A stretch of DNA of 64,000 nucleotides from Paramesorhizobium deserti (GCF_001558695.1 NZ_LNTU01000001.1:434001-498000); one strand, 5' to 3'; positions 31,365 to 40,918 are shown, numbered from the stretch's first letter. Notes: a model not told the origin generated them from the sequence alone. Numbers and translations are program-made.

Positions 31365-32063
31365 CTAAACCTGCCGCACCCAGGCGCGGGCGAGCGTCAT
31401 GCCGGCGGCATCGGCAACGGGGCCGATCGCCGCCGCCGCTTGAGCATAGTTTTCCAGCCAGCCGGGTTGTGATTCCCTGATCTGTTCACCGAACATGACG
31501 TTCCATTCGCCGACGAGCTTTCGGTCCGCCTCGAAATGGAACTGGATGCCATAGACGGCGCGGCCGATGCGGAAGGCCTGGTTGGGCGTCCTGTCGCTGG
31601 AAGCCAGATGCTGCGCGCCCTGCGGCAGCGTGAAGGTATCGCAATGCCAGTGGAAGATCGGGAAAGCCGGAGGGACCGCGGAGAGCACGGGATCCGCAGC
31701 TGCCGCTTGCGTGGTGCGCACCTCATGCCAGCCGAACTCCAGCGGGCGGTCGAGGACATTGTCGCCGCCATAGGCGCGCGCAACGAGCTGGCTGCCGAGA
31801 CAGATGCCGAGAACCGCCTTGCCGGCATCGCCGAAGTCGCGGATCAACCCGGTGAGCGCTGGGAAATAGGGATATTCGTCGTCCGCGAGCGCGTTCTGCT
31901 CGCCGCCCAACACGATCAGCGCATCATGGCCATCATGGGATTGCGGCAGCGGCTCGCCCAGATAGGGCGCGCGCAGATCGATGTCGGCGCCCGCCTCAGC
32001 CAGCGCCTCGCCAACCTGCCCTAGGCCGGTGCCTCTATAGTTCTGAACGGCGAGAACCCGCAT
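31365..32063 (-). CDS. Class I glutamine amidotransferase-like protein
   Basis: 232 residues. Type 1 GATase domain: nucleophile Cys88 in LGICLGSQ, and the His/Glu pair in FHFE at residues 176 and 178. Stand-alone relatives include GuaA-like amidotransferases and gamma-glutamyl hydrolases. The partner or acceptor is not evident from the neighbours. ATG 32063 has GGGGGCAGGAA upstream. A longer frame extending to 32798 lies antisense to rsmE and is rejected. Confidence 0.88.
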   Translation of the reverse strand: MRVLAVQNYRGTGLGQVGEALAEAGADIDLRAPYLGEPLPQSHDGHDALIVLGGEQNALADDEYPYFPALTGLIRDFGDAGKAVLGICLGSQLVARAYGGDNVLDRPLEFGWHEVRTTQAAAADPVLSAVPPAFPIFHWHCDTFTLPQGAQHLASSDRTPNQAFRIGRAVYGIQFHFEADRKLVGEWNVMFGEQIRESQPGWLENYAQAAAAIGPVADAAGMTLARAWVRQV

Positions 32064-32171
32064 TTCCTGCCCCCTTATTGCCGATATTGATCCGAGCGAT
32101 AACACGGCGCGGGCCGGCCCAAAAGAGGCGTGACTTGACCGCATGCCCTCTGCTCTGCCATCGGTGATGCC

Positions 32172-32936
32172 ATGCGCGCGAATTACAGAATGCAGAGACT
32201 GTTCATCGATGCCCCGCTCGGCACGGGCGGACATGTCGAGCCGCCGGCCGAGGCCGCCCATTATCTCGCCAATGTGCTCCGGATGAAGGATGGCGACGAG
32301 GTTCTCCTCTTCAACGGCCGCGACGGCGAGTGGAAGGCGCAGCTTCGCTTCGAGGGCAAAAAACGCATCACGCTGGATGTCACGGAAGAGACGCGGCCGC
32401 AGCCGCAGCAGCCCGACCTTGTCTATTGCTTTGCGCCCTTGAAGCAGGGGCGGCTCGACTATCTCGTGCAGAAGGCGGTGGAGATGGGGGCCGGCGTGCT
32501 GCAACCCGTCATCACCCAGCACACGCAGGTTCCGAAAATCGGCATCGAGCGCATCCGCGCCAATGCGGTGGAAGCCGCCGAGCAGTGCGGCGTGCTGAAC
32601 CTTCCCGAATGCCGCGAGGCGGTGAAGCTCGACCGGCTGCTCGACCAGTGGGACCCCGCCCGGCGCCTGATCTTCTGCGACGAGGGGCATGAGACGAACA
32701 ATCCCCTGCCCCTCCTCCAGGCGCTTGGACCGGGGCCGCTCGGCCTCATCATCGGGCCGGAAGGCGGATTCTCCGAGGAGGAGCGCGGCCTCATGCACCG
32801 CCTGCCCTTCGTCACCGCCATCCCGCTCGGCCCGCGGATCCTGCGGGCCGACACGGCGGCCGTGGCTGCACTGGCGCTGGTGCAGGCGACGGTGGGCGAC
32901 TGGACATCACAGGGGAGTAAGGGAATAGGGGAATAG
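32172..32936 (+). CDS. rsmE: 16S rRNA (uracil-1498-N3)-methyltransferase
   Basis: 254 residues. SPOUT-class methyltransferase that methylates U1498 of 16S rRNA. N-terminal PUA-like domain, then the knotted domain with [12 protein letters not shown] and the S-adenosylmethionine-binding [20 protein letters not shown]. The natural end should be near VQATVGDW. The final residues [10 protein letters not shown] and the stop are encoded by the octamer element starting at 32911, ending in the same GIGE-stop as tadA. It stands just before gshA, as in other rhizobia. Confidence 0.95.
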   Translation: MRANYRMQRLFIDAPLGTGGHVEPPAEAAHYLANVLRMKDGDEVLLFNGRDGEWKAQLRFEGKKRITLDVTEETRPQPQQPDLVYCFAPLKQGRLDYLVQKAVEMGAGVLQPVITQHTQVPKIGIERIRANAVEAAEQCGVLNLPECREAVKLDRLLDQWDPARRLIFCDEGHETNNPLPLLQALGPGPLGLIIGPEGGFSEEERGLMHRLPFVTAIPLGPRILRADTAAVAALALVQATVGDWTSQGSKGIGE

Positions 32937-32991
32937 GGGACAGCAAGACGCGCCTTCTACTCACTTATTCCCTTATTCCCCTACTTCCCTA
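32911..32991. repeat. Inverted octamer-repeat element, copy B (gene-less)
   Basis: Left arm units AGGGGAG, TAAGGGAA, TAGGGGAA, TAGGGGAC (32911-32941), an unrelated 15-nt centre, then right arm CTTCTA, CTCACTTA, TTCCCTTA, TTCCCCTA, CTTCCCTA (to 32991). The rsmE TAG stop at 32934-32936 is the first codon of the fourth unit. Shares CTACTCACTTATTCCCTTA exactly with copy A. Confidence 0.85.
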
Positions 32992-33098
32992 TCAATCAAT
33001 TTGCCTTGATCGGCGCATAAATGGAATTCACTTGCGCGATTTGACAAAACCGTACAATCACGAACCAAAGAGTCTGGGGCTAAGAGAAACGGCAAGGC

Positions 33099-34472
33099 AT
33101 GGCGCGCGATACAACGGACGAAACGTCGATCACCTCAACGGACGAGCTGGTAGCCTATCTGGCGGCTGGCGCCAAGCCGGCCGAGCAATGGCGCATCGGC
33201 ACGGAGCACGAGAAATTTCCGTTCTACGCCGCCGACAACAGCCCCGTTCCCTATGACGGTCCGCGTGGCATCCGCGCCATTCTGGAAGGGATGAAGGTCA
33301 AGCTTGGCTGGGACCCGATCATCGATGAGGGCAATATCATCGGGTTGGTTGAGCCGACCGGACAGGGGGCGATCTCGCTGGAGCCGGGCGGGCAATTCGA
33401 GCTCTCCGGCGCGCCGCTCTCGACCATCCACCAGACCTGCCGCGAGATGAACGCCCATCTGGCGCAGGTGCGTGAGATCGCCGACCCGCTCGGCATCCGC
33501 TTCCTCGGCGTGGGCGGCAGCCCGAAATGGACGCTTGCCGAAACGCCCCGCATGCCGAAATCGCGCTATTCGATCATGACGAACTATATGCCCAAGGTCG
33601 GGCATGAGGGGCTCGACATGATGTACCGGACCTGCACCATCCAGGTTAATCTCGACTTCGCGTCGGAAACCGACATGCGCCGCAAGATGCAGGTGTCGAT
33701 GAAGCTGCAATCGATCGCCACGGCGCTGTTCGCAAGCTCGCCATTTACGGAGAGCAAGCCGAACGGCCTTCTCTCCTGGCGCTCCAACATCTGGCGCGAT
33801 ACGGACAACCAGCGGTCGGGCGTGCTGCCCTTCGTCTTCTCGCCTGATTTCGGCTTCGCCGATTATGTCGAATGGGCGCTCGACGTGCCGATGTATTTCG
33901 TTCTGCGCGGCGGGCATTATTACGACGCCACCCATGTCACCTTCCGGCAATTCATGAACGGCGCGCTGCGCAACGAAGTGCCCGATGGCATGCCCAATAT
34001 GGGCGACTGGGCCAATCATCTCTCGACGCTTTTTCCCGAAGTGCGGCTGAAGCGCTTCCTCGAAATGCGCGGCGCGGATGGCGGCCCGTGGCGGCGCATC
34101 TGTGCGCTTCCCGCCTATTGGGTGGGCCTGCTCTATGATGCAGAAGCGCTCGATGCCGCCGAGGAACTGACCCGCGACTGGCAATATGGCGAAGTGCAGG
34201 AGCTGCGCGACGCGGTGCCGGCCAAGGCGCTCAATGCCGTTTTCCGCAATCGCACCGTGCGCGACATCGCCCGCGAGACGCTCGACATCTCGCGCATGGG
34301 CCTGAAGAACCGCCATCGGCTGAACAGCGACGGCTTCGATGAGACGCATTATCTCGCTCCGCTGGAAGAGATCGTGGCGCGCGGTTCCACGGATGCGGAA
34401 AAGATGCTCGGCCAGTATTACAGCATCTGGGGCGGCTCCATCGAGCCGATCTTCCTCGAATACGCCTATTGA
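33099..34472 (+). CDS. gshA: Glutamate-cysteine ligase (plant/rhizobial type)
   Basis: 457 residues. First enzyme of glutathione synthesis, joining glutamate and cysteine with ATP in the cytosol. Family blocks: GTEHEKFPF, EPGGQFELSGAPL, SIMTNYMPKVG, TCTIQVNLDFASE, SNIWRDTDNQRSG and the C-terminal SIEPIFLEYAY. This group resembles plant GSH1 and differs from E. coli GshA. The ATG follows GAGAAACGGCAAGGC. 108 bp separate it from the octamer element. No gshB in the window. Confidence 0.96.
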   Translation: MARDTTDETSITSTDELVAYLAAGAKPAEQWRIGTEHEKFPFYAADNSPVPYDGPRGIRAILEGMKVKLGWDPIIDEGNIIGLVEPTGQGAISLEPGGQFELSGAPLSTIHQTCREMNAHLAQVREIADPLGIRFLGVGGSPKWTLAETPRMPKSRYSIMTNYMPKVGHEGLDMMYRTCTIQVNLDFASETDMRRKMQVSMKLQSIATALFASSPFTESKPNGLLSWRSNIWRDTDNQRSGVLPFVFSPDFGFADYVEWALDVPMYFVLRGGHYYDATHVTFRQFMNGALRNEVPDGMPNMGDWANHLSTLFPEVRLKRFLEMRGADGGPWRRICALPAYWVGLLYDAEALDAAEELTRDWQYGEVQELRDAVPAKALNAVFRNRTVRDIARETLDISRMGLKNRHRLNSDGFDETHYLAPLEEIVARGSTDAEKMLGQYYSIWGGSIEPIFLEYAY

Positions 34473-34550
34473 AAGCGTCGCCGGCGAACGGAAATATCCT
34501 TCATGCAGGATTTCCTGTAGGATGCGGGAAATACGGAGGAGGAGATTGCC

Positions 34551-35432
34551 ATGTCGCTGATCGATCTATTCCTGAATGCGCAGGGCGGGCAGAATGCCGC
34601 CGCGCTGGCGCGGCAATTCGGCCTGTCGCAGCAGCAGACGGTTGCGGCGCTCGAAGCGCTTCTGCCGGCCTTTTCGCAGGGGTTGAAACGTAACGCCGCC
34701 GATCCCTACGGCATCGGCTCCTTCCTGCAGGCGCTGGCGAATGGCGATCACGCGAAATACGCGGCCGATCCAGCCCGAGCCTTCGATCCTGCCGGCCTCC
34801 AGGACGGCAACGGCATTCTCGGCCATCTGTTCGGCTCGAAGGAACTGTCGCGGGCGGTCGCCGACCATGCCGCGCGGATGACCGGCATCGGCGCGGAAAC
34901 GCTGAAACAGATGCTGCCCGTCATCGCCAGCATGATGATGGGCGGCCTTGCCCAGCAGACATTCGGTCGGGGCAACCAGAACGCAGAACAGCAGCGCACG
35001 CAGACACAGGCCGAAAATCCGTTCGGCCCGTTCGGGCAGATCCTCGAAAGCATGTTCAGCGAAGGTCCGGCGCAGCAGAGGCAGGCAAGCGCCGGCAATC
35101 CCTTCGGCGACACGCCCTGGGGCAAGATGCTGGAGCAAATGCAGAGCGGAGGCGCGGCCGCCAGCGTCGGCAACGCCCAGCAGCAAAATCCGTTCAGGGA
35201 CAGCCCGTTTGCAAAGATCTTCGAGGAGACGCTGCGCGGCGGAACCGGTGCCGCACCTCAGGAGCCGCCTTCGCCGCAGCCTGACCATGGTGCCCCGCCC
35301 GCTTCAGGCAATCCCCTGCAGGACATCTTCAGCCAGATGTTCGAAACAGGCCGCCAGACGCAGGAAAAATATCAGAAGGATGTCGAATCGATCTTCGACC
35401 AGTATCTGCACGGCATGGACCGGCATCGCTGA
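34551..35432 (+). CDS. DUF937 domain-containing protein
   Basis: 293 residues. The N-terminal half is a DUF937 helical domain: SLIDLFLNAQGG, then ARQFGLSQQQTVAALEALLPAFSQGLKRN, GILGHLFGSKELSRAVADHAARMTGIG and LKQMLPVIASMMMGGL. The C-terminal half is rich in Gln, Asn, Pro and Gly (NPFG, NPFRDSPF repeats) and probably disordered. AGGAGGAG lies upstream of the ATG. DUF937 proteins have no known biochemical role; 79 nt separate it from gshA. Confidence 0.87.
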   Translation: MSLIDLFLNAQGGQNAAALARQFGLSQQQTVAALEALLPAFSQGLKRNAADPYGIGSFLQALANGDHAKYAADPARAFDPAGLQDGNGILGHLFGSKELSRAVADHAARMTGIGAETLKQMLPVIASMMMGGLAQQTFGRGNQNAEQQRTQTQAENPFGPFGQILESMFSEGPAQQRQASAGNPFGDTPWGKMLEQMQSGGAAASVGNAQQQNPFRDSPFAKIFEETLRGGTGAAPQEPPSPQPDHGAPPASGNPLQDIFSQMFETGRQTQEKYQKDVESIFDQYLHGMDRHR

Positions 35433-35481
35433 TGTGGCTCATTTTCAATGATATGTTCCAAGGTGCAGCTGTGGCACCGTT

Positions 35482-35522
35482 GAGGCATGGATCCCAGTGA
35501 CAAGCACTGGGATCCATGCCTC
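35482..35522. repeat. Long perfect hairpin repeat
   Basis: Two 18-bp arms, GAGGCATGGATCCCAGTG and its complement, with an ACAAG loop. Lies after the DUF937 gene in a convergent gap (35433-35732). The GGATCC-containing arms recall the repeat pair at 52873-53055. The rest of the gap holds only the minus-strand terminator. Confidence 0.85.
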
Positions 35523-35595
35523 TACCTATCCACCGCAACAATAGTTCCGAACGGTGCACGCCGGTGATTCCACCGATGCAGGAACCGCTCTAAAA

Positions 35596-35629
35596 TAAAA
35601 AAAGCCCGGCCGTGAAAGCACGGCCGGGC
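35596..35629 (-). terminator. Rho-independent terminator of the DUF1127 gene
   Basis: Read on the minus strand: GCCCGGCCGTG, CTTT, CACGGCCGGGC, then a run of seven T. An 11-bp perfect stem; very strong. Confidence 0.93.
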
Positions 35630-35732
35630 AGGTAGCAGGCGAGCCGGGAGGGGATCCGGCTTGTGAATGGGGTGGCGCCTGCTTGGGAACCTGGGGCGGG
35701 TCGATGCCCTTCGGCTTCATCCCGCCCTGAAA

Positions 35733-36029
35733 TCAAAAGATGCCGCGGGCCGCCTGTTGCCGGGCGCGGGCTTCGACGATCACTCTGAGTTCGCTGCTTG
35801 GATCATCCAGATAGGGACGGCCAAGGACCCGGTGCAGGTCGGAACGGCTGACGCCGATATCCTTCAGCATATAATCGTCGAGATCGCCAAGTCGCAGGAT
35901 CGCCGTACGATTTCGGCGCACGACGAAGAACTTTACCACCGTATTGAAGGCGCGCGTGGTCCACTGCGTCATCGTCGCAGCAAAGCCAGTTGCGGGCAAC
36001 TTCACGGTCGTCGTCTTTATCGTCGTCAT
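35733..36029 (-). CDS. DUF1127 domain-containing small protein
   Basis: 98 residues. The C-terminal DUF1127 motif is clear: AILRLGDLDDYMLKDIGVSRSDLHRVL, preceded by a basic stretch (VVRRNR). Small Arg-rich DUF1127 proteins of alphaproteobacteria take part in phosphate and RNA-linked stress adaptation. AAGGAG lies eight bases before ATG 36029. It is divergent from a LysR-family gene and has its own strong terminator. Confidence 0.93.
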   Translation of the reverse strand: MTTIKTTTVKLPATGFAATMTQWTTRAFNTVVKFFVVRRNRTAILRLGDLDDYMLKDIGVSRSDLHRVLGRPYLDDPSSELRVIVEARARQQAARGIF

Positions 36030-36226
36030 CGCCGTTCTCCTTGGGGCGTGAAGCACAAGAAAATCCATCGCGCGGAAGGAATTTCCGCACGTCTTTTACG
36101 CAGCTCTTTCCGGGGACTGCGCGGCCTTTTGTGAACATGGATGTTATGAGGCAGGCTTATTGATTATTCAAACGAATGTTTCTAATGTTATTCTTCAAAA
36201 TTGATGATGGATTGATGGGGAATGTC

Positions 36227-37186
36227 ATGACCGCACCGCTCGATCTCGACCAGTTGCAGACCTTCATCGCCATTGCGGATACGGGCAGCTTCACGAGGGC
36301 GGCGGACACCGTATTCAAGACGCAGTCTGCCGTCTCCATGCAGATGCGGCGGCTGGAGGAGCGGATCGGCAAGCCGTTGTTCGAGCGAGACGGGCGCACC
36401 AACCGGCTGACGGAGGATGGCGAACGGCTGCTGATCTATGCCCGGCGGATGATCCATCTCAACAGCGAAACCATCGCCGCCTTCGACGATACGCAACTCG
36501 AGGGCCATGTCCGCATCGGCACGCCGGACGATTACGCCGATCGTTTTCTGCCGGAGATCATGGCGCGGTTTGCCCGCTCCAACCCCCGGGTCGAGCTCTC
36601 CATCGTCTGTGAGCCGACCGTTAATCTGGACGAAATGATCCGGAAAGGAACGCTCGATATCGCGCTCGTCACCCAGGTCGACGAGAGGCGCCGTTCGGAA
36701 GTAGTCCGCAGCGAACCGCTGCTCTGGGTAACTTCAGCCAATCACGCCGTGCATGAGGAGCCGGTGCTGCCACTAGCCGTGGGACGGCCGAACTGCATCT
36801 GGCGGAGCGCGGCGCTCGATGTGCTGAACGATATGGATCGAGCCCACCGCATTCTCTTCACCAGCTGGTCGGCGACCGTGCTGGCGGCGGCTGTGCTCGC
36901 CGGCCTTGCGGTCTCGGTCCTGCCGGAATGCGCGCTGCGCCCCGGCATGCGGGTTCTGGGGGAAGCGGAAGGCTTCGGCAAATTGCCGGAATTCGGCATC
37001 GGCATACTGCGCGGCCACTCGAAGCAGACCGCCATCATCGATGCGCTGGCGCAGCATATCGTGGAAAGCCTAGACAACATCTCCTCGCCCGCACCCGCAG
37101 GCCTTGCCACCGCCGATATCACGCAGCTCACGACCAGCGTGCGCACGCGGCGGGTGCGTTCGAGCGAGCTCGTTCCGGGGTGGTAG
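36227..37186 (+). CDS. LysR-family transcriptional regulator
   Basis: 319 residues. Helix-turn-helix: LQTFIAIADTGSFTRAADTVFKTQSAVSMQMRRLEERIGKPLFERDGRTNRLTEDG. The substrate-binding domain starts near residue 90 (VRIGTPDDYADRFLPEIMARF), similar to regulators of small-molecule transporters. A C-terminal basic tail follows. GGGGA precedes ATG 36227; an earlier ATG at 36215 has a weaker site. It is convergent with a DMT transporter gene 20 nt away and divergent from DUF1127. Confidence 0.9.
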   Translation: MTAPLDLDQLQTFIAIADTGSFTRAADTVFKTQSAVSMQMRRLEERIGKPLFERDGRTNRLTEDGERLLIYARRMIHLNSETIAAFDDTQLEGHVRIGTPDDYADRFLPEIMARFARSNPRVELSIVCEPTVNLDEMIRKGTLDIALVTQVDERRRSEVVRSEPLLWVTSANHAVHEEPVLPLAVGRPNCIWRSAALDVLNDMDRAHRILFTSWSATVLAAAVLAGLAVSVLPECALRPGMRVLGEAEGFGKLPEFGIGILRGHSKQTAIIDALAQHIVESLDNISSPAPAGLATADITQLTTSVRTRRVRSSELVPGW

Positions 37187-37206
37187 TCCGGCTTTCCTGA
37201 GCCCGC

Positions 37207-38154
37207 CTATTTCTTCCCACGGATAACAAAGAGATTGCCCGCGAGCACCAGCGCCAGACCGACGATGGCGAGCACCGTCCATTGATAGCCCTCCAGCACT
37301 GTCGAGACGATCAGCGCGAAGACCGGAAACATCACCGTGGCATAGCCGGCGCGGGCGGAGCCAATGCGGCCGAGAAGCGTCAGATAGGCGAAGAAGGCGA
37401 GCACGGTCGAGACGACTGACAGGAAGATCAACGAGCCTAGATATTCAGCGGTCCAGGCGACGGTGAAGTGCTTGCCGAAAACGAAGGCGAGAAATGCGGC
37501 CCAGAGCGTGCCGTAGACCATGCCCCAGGCGTTCATCGAGACGAGCGGCAGGCTGCGCTTCTGCAGGCGTGCGGAGATCAGGTTGCCCGTGCAGAAGCAG
37601 AGCGTTCCGGCAACGCAGAGGCCAAGGCCGACGAGCGTCTTGCCGGTGAAGCCGTGGGCCTGCATTTCCGGCAGAAACATCAGCGCGATGCCGCCGAAGC
37701 CCATCAGGCCGCCGATCAGCGTCCGCGATGATGGCGGCTCGCGCATGATCACGGTCGAGAGCACGAGATTGACGATGGAGGCGAGCGAGAAGACGACCGA
37801 GAGAAGGCCGCTGACCAGATATTGCGCGCCATAATAAAAGAGCAGGAAATTCGAGGAAAAGAGCAGGACACCGAGCCCGGCGAAGCCCAGATGATCGCGC
37901 AGGGTGAATTTCAAACGCTGCTTCGAGACCACCGCCCAGACAAGCATGATCACCGCCGCAATGAGAAAGCGCCAGACGATGTTGACCTCGTTGGCGACGC
38001 CGCTTCCGGCCTGAACGCTAAGCGCATACCAGGAAAGGCTCCAAGCAAAGACCGTCATCGCATAGAGCCCGTAATCGAAGGGCTCGAATGCGCGATCCTG
38101 CGGGCGGGTGGCTGGCTTCAAATTCAATGAATCTGCTGTCGTATCTGTCGGCAT
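37207..38154 (-). CDS. DMT-superfamily (EamA) transporter
   Basis: 315 residues with about ten membrane helices in two EamA repeats (for example FGGIALMFLPEM between them, and LFYYGAQYLVSGLLSVVFSLASIVNLVLST). EamA proteins export metabolites or amino acids by proton antiport. ATG 38154 (MPTDTTADS) with GGGA upstream; an in-frame ATG at 38199 is less well placed. Divergent from xseA. Confidence 0.9.
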   Translation of the reverse strand: MPTDTTADSLNLKPATRPQDRAFEPFDYGLYAMTVFAWSLSWYALSVQAGSGVANEVNIVWRFLIAAVIMLVWAVVSKQRLKFTLRDHLGFAGLGVLLFSSNFLLFYYGAQYLVSGLLSVVFSLASIVNLVLSTVIMREPPSSRTLIGGLMGFGGIALMFLPEMQAHGFTGKTLVGLGLCVAGTLCFCTGNLISARLQKRSLPLVSMNAWGMVYGTLWAAFLAFVFGKHFTVAWTAEYLGSLIFLSVVSTVLAFFAYLTLLGRIGSARAGYATVMFPVFALIVSTVLEGYQWTVLAIVGLALVLAGNLFVIRGKK

Positions 38155-38241
38155 ATATTCCCTATCGCGCGATGATCTCATCACGTCCATTGAATTCAAG
38201 TGAAGATTGCATCAATGTCAGTGATGTGGCTCTCTTTTCGC

Positions 38242-38309
38242 GCAAGTCCGCTGGGCAAGCGGTTCCCGCTTGTCCCGGGAAAACCGCTTCACACTTTTCC
38301 TGGACTTGC
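38242..38309. repeat. Nested hairpin repeat in the xseA leader
   Basis: Outer arms GCAAGTCC / GGACTTGC enclose inner arms AAGCGGTT / AACCGCTT. A dispersed rhizobial palindrome type by appearance. It starts 111 nt upstream of the xseA ATG, so it may lie in the 5' untranslated region. Confidence 0.7.
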
Positions 38310-38352
38310 TCTGGCTATTGACCTTCACGGACGGGAAAGCCCCTATAAGAAT

Positions 38353-39918
38353 ATGAGTAACGTCCCCGATTCGACCTCAAATGTCGCCGAATATACCGTT
38401 TCGGAAATTTCCGGCGCGCTGAAACGCACCGTCGAGGATGCGTTCGGCCATGTCAGGGTGCGCGGCGAAATCTCCGGCTATCGCGGCCCGCATTCCTCCG
38501 GCCACGCCTATTTCTCGCTGAAAGACGATCGGGCGCGCATCGAGGCGGTGATCTGGCGCGGCAGCATGAGCCGGCTGCGCTTCCTGCCCGAGGAAGGCAT
38601 GGAGGTGATCGCCACCGGCAAGCTCACCACCTATCCCGGCTCGTCGAAATACCAGATCGTCATCGAGCAGATGGAGCCGGCGGGCGCGGGCGCGCTGATG
38701 GCGCTTCTCGAAGAGCGCAAGCGCAAGCTCGCGGCCGAAGGACTGTTCGACCCTGCCACCAAGCAGCTTCTGCCCTATATGCCTCGCGTCATCGGCGTCG
38801 TCACATCGCCCACCGGCGCTGTCATCCGCGACATCATCCACCGCATTACCGATCGCTTTCCCCTGCACATCATCGTCTGGCCGGTGCGGGTGCAGGGCGA
38901 GACCAGCGGGCCGGAGGTTGCGGCCGCCGTCAACGGCTTCAATGCGCTAGCACCGGATGGTCCGTTGCCCCGCCCCGACGTGCTGATCGTCGCGCGCGGC
39001 GGCGGCAGCCTGGAGGATCTCTGGGGCTTCAACGACGAAGTGGTGGTGCGGGCGGTCGCCGCCTCCGACATTCCCGTCATCTCGGCCGTGGGACATGAAA
39101 CGGACTGGACGCTGATCGATCTCGCCGCCGACAGGCGCGCGCCGACGCCAACGGGTGCCGCCGAAATGGCGGTCCCGGTGAAGGCCGATCTGCAGGCGAC
39201 GGTGGCCTCGCTGGCGGCGCGGCTCTCATCGGGCATGTCGCGCTATCTCGGTCAGCGCCGGCAGACGCAGCGCGCGCTCTCGCGCGCCCTTCCCTCCGCC
39301 GACCAGCTTCTGGCCCTGCCGCGCCGGCGGTTCGACGAAGCCGCCGCGCGCCTGGGCAGAGCACTGCAGGCAAACACACAGAAGAAGCGCGCGAGCTTCG
39401 ACGGTCATGCAAGGCAATTATCGCCGCGCCTCCTGCAGCGGCGCATCATCGAGCGGCGGCGCCATACGGAAACCATGGCGGCCCGCCTGCCGCGCTGCCT
39501 CGAAGCCTTTCTGCGCGAGCGGCGCAGCCGCTTTTCGGGACCCGCCGGGCGGCTCTCGCCCGAACCGATCCGCCGCCATGCGGAACGCGCATCCCATATG
39601 CTCGCCCAGTTCGACCGCAGGCGCGACCAGGCTGTGGGGCTTATACTCGAAAGACGAAAGCGCAGAAGCGGCGAACTGGAACGCCTGATGCGGACGCTCT
39701 CCTACGAAAGCGTGCTGGAACGCGGCTTCGCGGTCGTCTTCGATGCTTCGGGCAATCCGGTGAAGCAGGCGGCGGCCGTTCATTCCGGCGACGCGCTGGC
39801 GCTCCGCTTCCGCGACGGCGACGTCCAGGCAGTGGCAACGGGAGGGGGAAGCCGGCCGAAGCCAAAGGCGCAGCCGAAGCCGGCCAAGGCTGGCGGTGGT
39901 CAGGGATCGTTATTCTAG
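38353..39918 (+). CDS. xseA: Exodeoxyribonuclease VII large subunit
   Basis: 521 residues. Single-strand DNA exonuclease subunit of ExoVII, acting with XseB (not in the window). N-terminal OB fold: [26 protein letters not shown]. Central catalytic region with [37 protein letters not shown] and [32 protein letters not shown]. An Arg-rich coiled-coil region from about residue 300, and a C-terminal [12 protein letters not shown] block and basic tail. ATG 38353 is preceded only by a weak site. An upstream extension from 38200 is made by the repeat. Confidence 0.95.
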   Translation: MSNVPDSTSNVAEYTVSEISGALKRTVEDAFGHVRVRGEISGYRGPHSSGHAYFSLKDDRARIEAVIWRGSMSRLRFLPEEGMEVIATGKLTTYPGSSKYQIVIEQMEPAGAGALMALLEERKRKLAAEGLFDPATKQLLPYMPRVIGVVTSPTGAVIRDIIHRITDRFPLHIIVWPVRVQGETSGPEVAAAVNGFNALAPDGPLPRPDVLIVARGGGSLEDLWGFNDEVVVRAVAASDIPVISAVGHETDWTLIDLAADRRAPTPTGAAEMAVPVKADLQATVASLAARLSSGMSRYLGQRRQTQRALSRALPSADQLLALPRRRFDEAAARLGRALQANTQKKRASFDGHARQLSPRLLQRRIIERRRHTETMAARLPRCLEAFLRERRSRFSGPAGRLSPEPIRRHAERASHMLAQFDRRRDQAVGLILERRKRRSGELERLMRTLSYESVLERGFAVVFDASGNPVKQAAAVHSGDALALRFRDGDVQAVATGGGSRPKPKAQPKPAKAGGGQGSLF

Positions 39919-40133
39919 AGCAATTGTCCGCGTCGGCTTTATTGCCATTCTACCCCTGTATTTTGCCATCGCCTGACGACTGGCGGAAAAGGGTTGAAAG
40001 CGGGGTGTAGAGGGTTGTGGTCTGAAGAGGTGCGGCCACGGTCCAAAAAATCCGAGAGCCTGTGTCGGATTGGCCATTCCTCTTTCGTCCTTGGATCGTA
40101 GATCGGCAATTTCAGTCATGAGGATAAGCAAAT

Positions 40134-40577
40134 ATGCCTAGCACCATACGTCTGCACCGTGTTCTGGCGACCAGCCCGGAGAAGGTCTATCGCGCGTTTC
40201 TCGAAGCGGATGCGCTTGCAAAATGGCTTCCGCCCAACGGCTTCACCTGCACCGTGCATCATTTCGAGCCAAAGGTCGGCGGCACGTTCAAAATGTCGTT
40301 TCGGAACTTCACGACGGGCGAAAGCCACTCGTTCGGTGGTGAATATATCGAGCTCGTTCCGGGTGAAAGCCTGCGCTATACCGACAAGTTCGACGATCCC
40401 AATCTGCCAGGCGAGATGCAGGTGACGGTGACACTGAAGAAAGTTTCGGTGGGCACGGAGGTGGATATCGTCCAGGCGGGCGTGCCGGATGTCATTCCGC
40501 CGGAGGCCTGCTATCTCGGTTGGCAGGAGTCGCTGCGAAACCTCGCAAGGCTCATCGAACCCGAGATCAATCAATAG
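40134..40577 (+). CDS. SRPBCC / AHSA1-domain protein
   Basis: 147 residues of the START-like fold used by activator-of-Hsp90 homologues and polyketide cyclases. Starts IRLHRVLATSPEKVYRAFLEADALAKWLPPNGFTC, then FGGEYIELVPGESLRYTDKFDD, typical of SRPBCC proteins that bind hydrophobic ligands. Its ligand is unknown. Ends 24 nt before the convergent tRNA-His gene. The gap before it (39919-40133) shows no feature. Confidence 0.88.
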   Translation: MPSTIRLHRVLATSPEKVYRAFLEADALAKWLPPNGFTCTVHHFEPKVGGTFKMSFRNFTTGESHSFGGEYIELVPGESLRYTDKFDDPNLPGEMQVTVTLKKVSVGTEVDIVQAGVPDVIPPEACYLGWQESLRNLARLIEPEINQ

Positions 40578-40600
40578 CAGATCATCCGGAAGGGAGAGAA

Positions 40601-40677
40601 TGGTACGGTCGGTAGGAGTTGAACCTACGACCTCAGGAGCCACAATCCTGCGCTCTAACCAACTGAGCTACGACCGC
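40601..40677 (-). tRNA. tRNA-His (anticodon GTG)
   Basis: Minus-strand cloverleaf: acceptor GCGGTCG pairing with CGACCGT, D arm GCTCAGTTGGTTAGAGC, anticodon stem CAGGATTGTGGCTCCTG with GTG in the loop, T arm GTAGGTTCAACTCCTAC, then A73 and an encoded CCA. The base before G1 is T, so there is no encoded G-1, and the discriminator is A, not C. Both are the known alphaproteobacterial departures. Position 1:72 is G:U. Confidence 0.97.
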
Positions 40678-40782
40678 ATACCATGTATCGGCGGGGTCCG
40701 TGAGGCCCCGACATCCGATAGGGGTCACATACGGAGAATCGAAACGATTTGCAAGTCTTTACCGCCCCATCCCCATTAAAGA

Positions 40783-40811
40783 AAAAGGCCGGGCGAGGAA
40801 CCCGGCCTTTT
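40783..40811 (-). terminator. Terminator downstream of the phasin gene
   Basis: AAAAGGCCGGG and CCCGGCCTTTT with a loop, continuing on the minus strand into TTTTTCTTT. An 11-bp stem. A second inverted repeat, TTCCAGCGG / CCGCTGGAA at about 40858-40889, lies between it and the phasin stop. Confidence 0.85.
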
Positions 40812-40918
40812 CGAGAAGGAGACCGAACGGGAGGAGATGTCCGGTCTCTTAATTTCCAGCGGACGGGAGGAGGAATGCCGCTGGAAAAAGCCTTATCTAT
40901 CAATCCCGCCTGAAGAGA

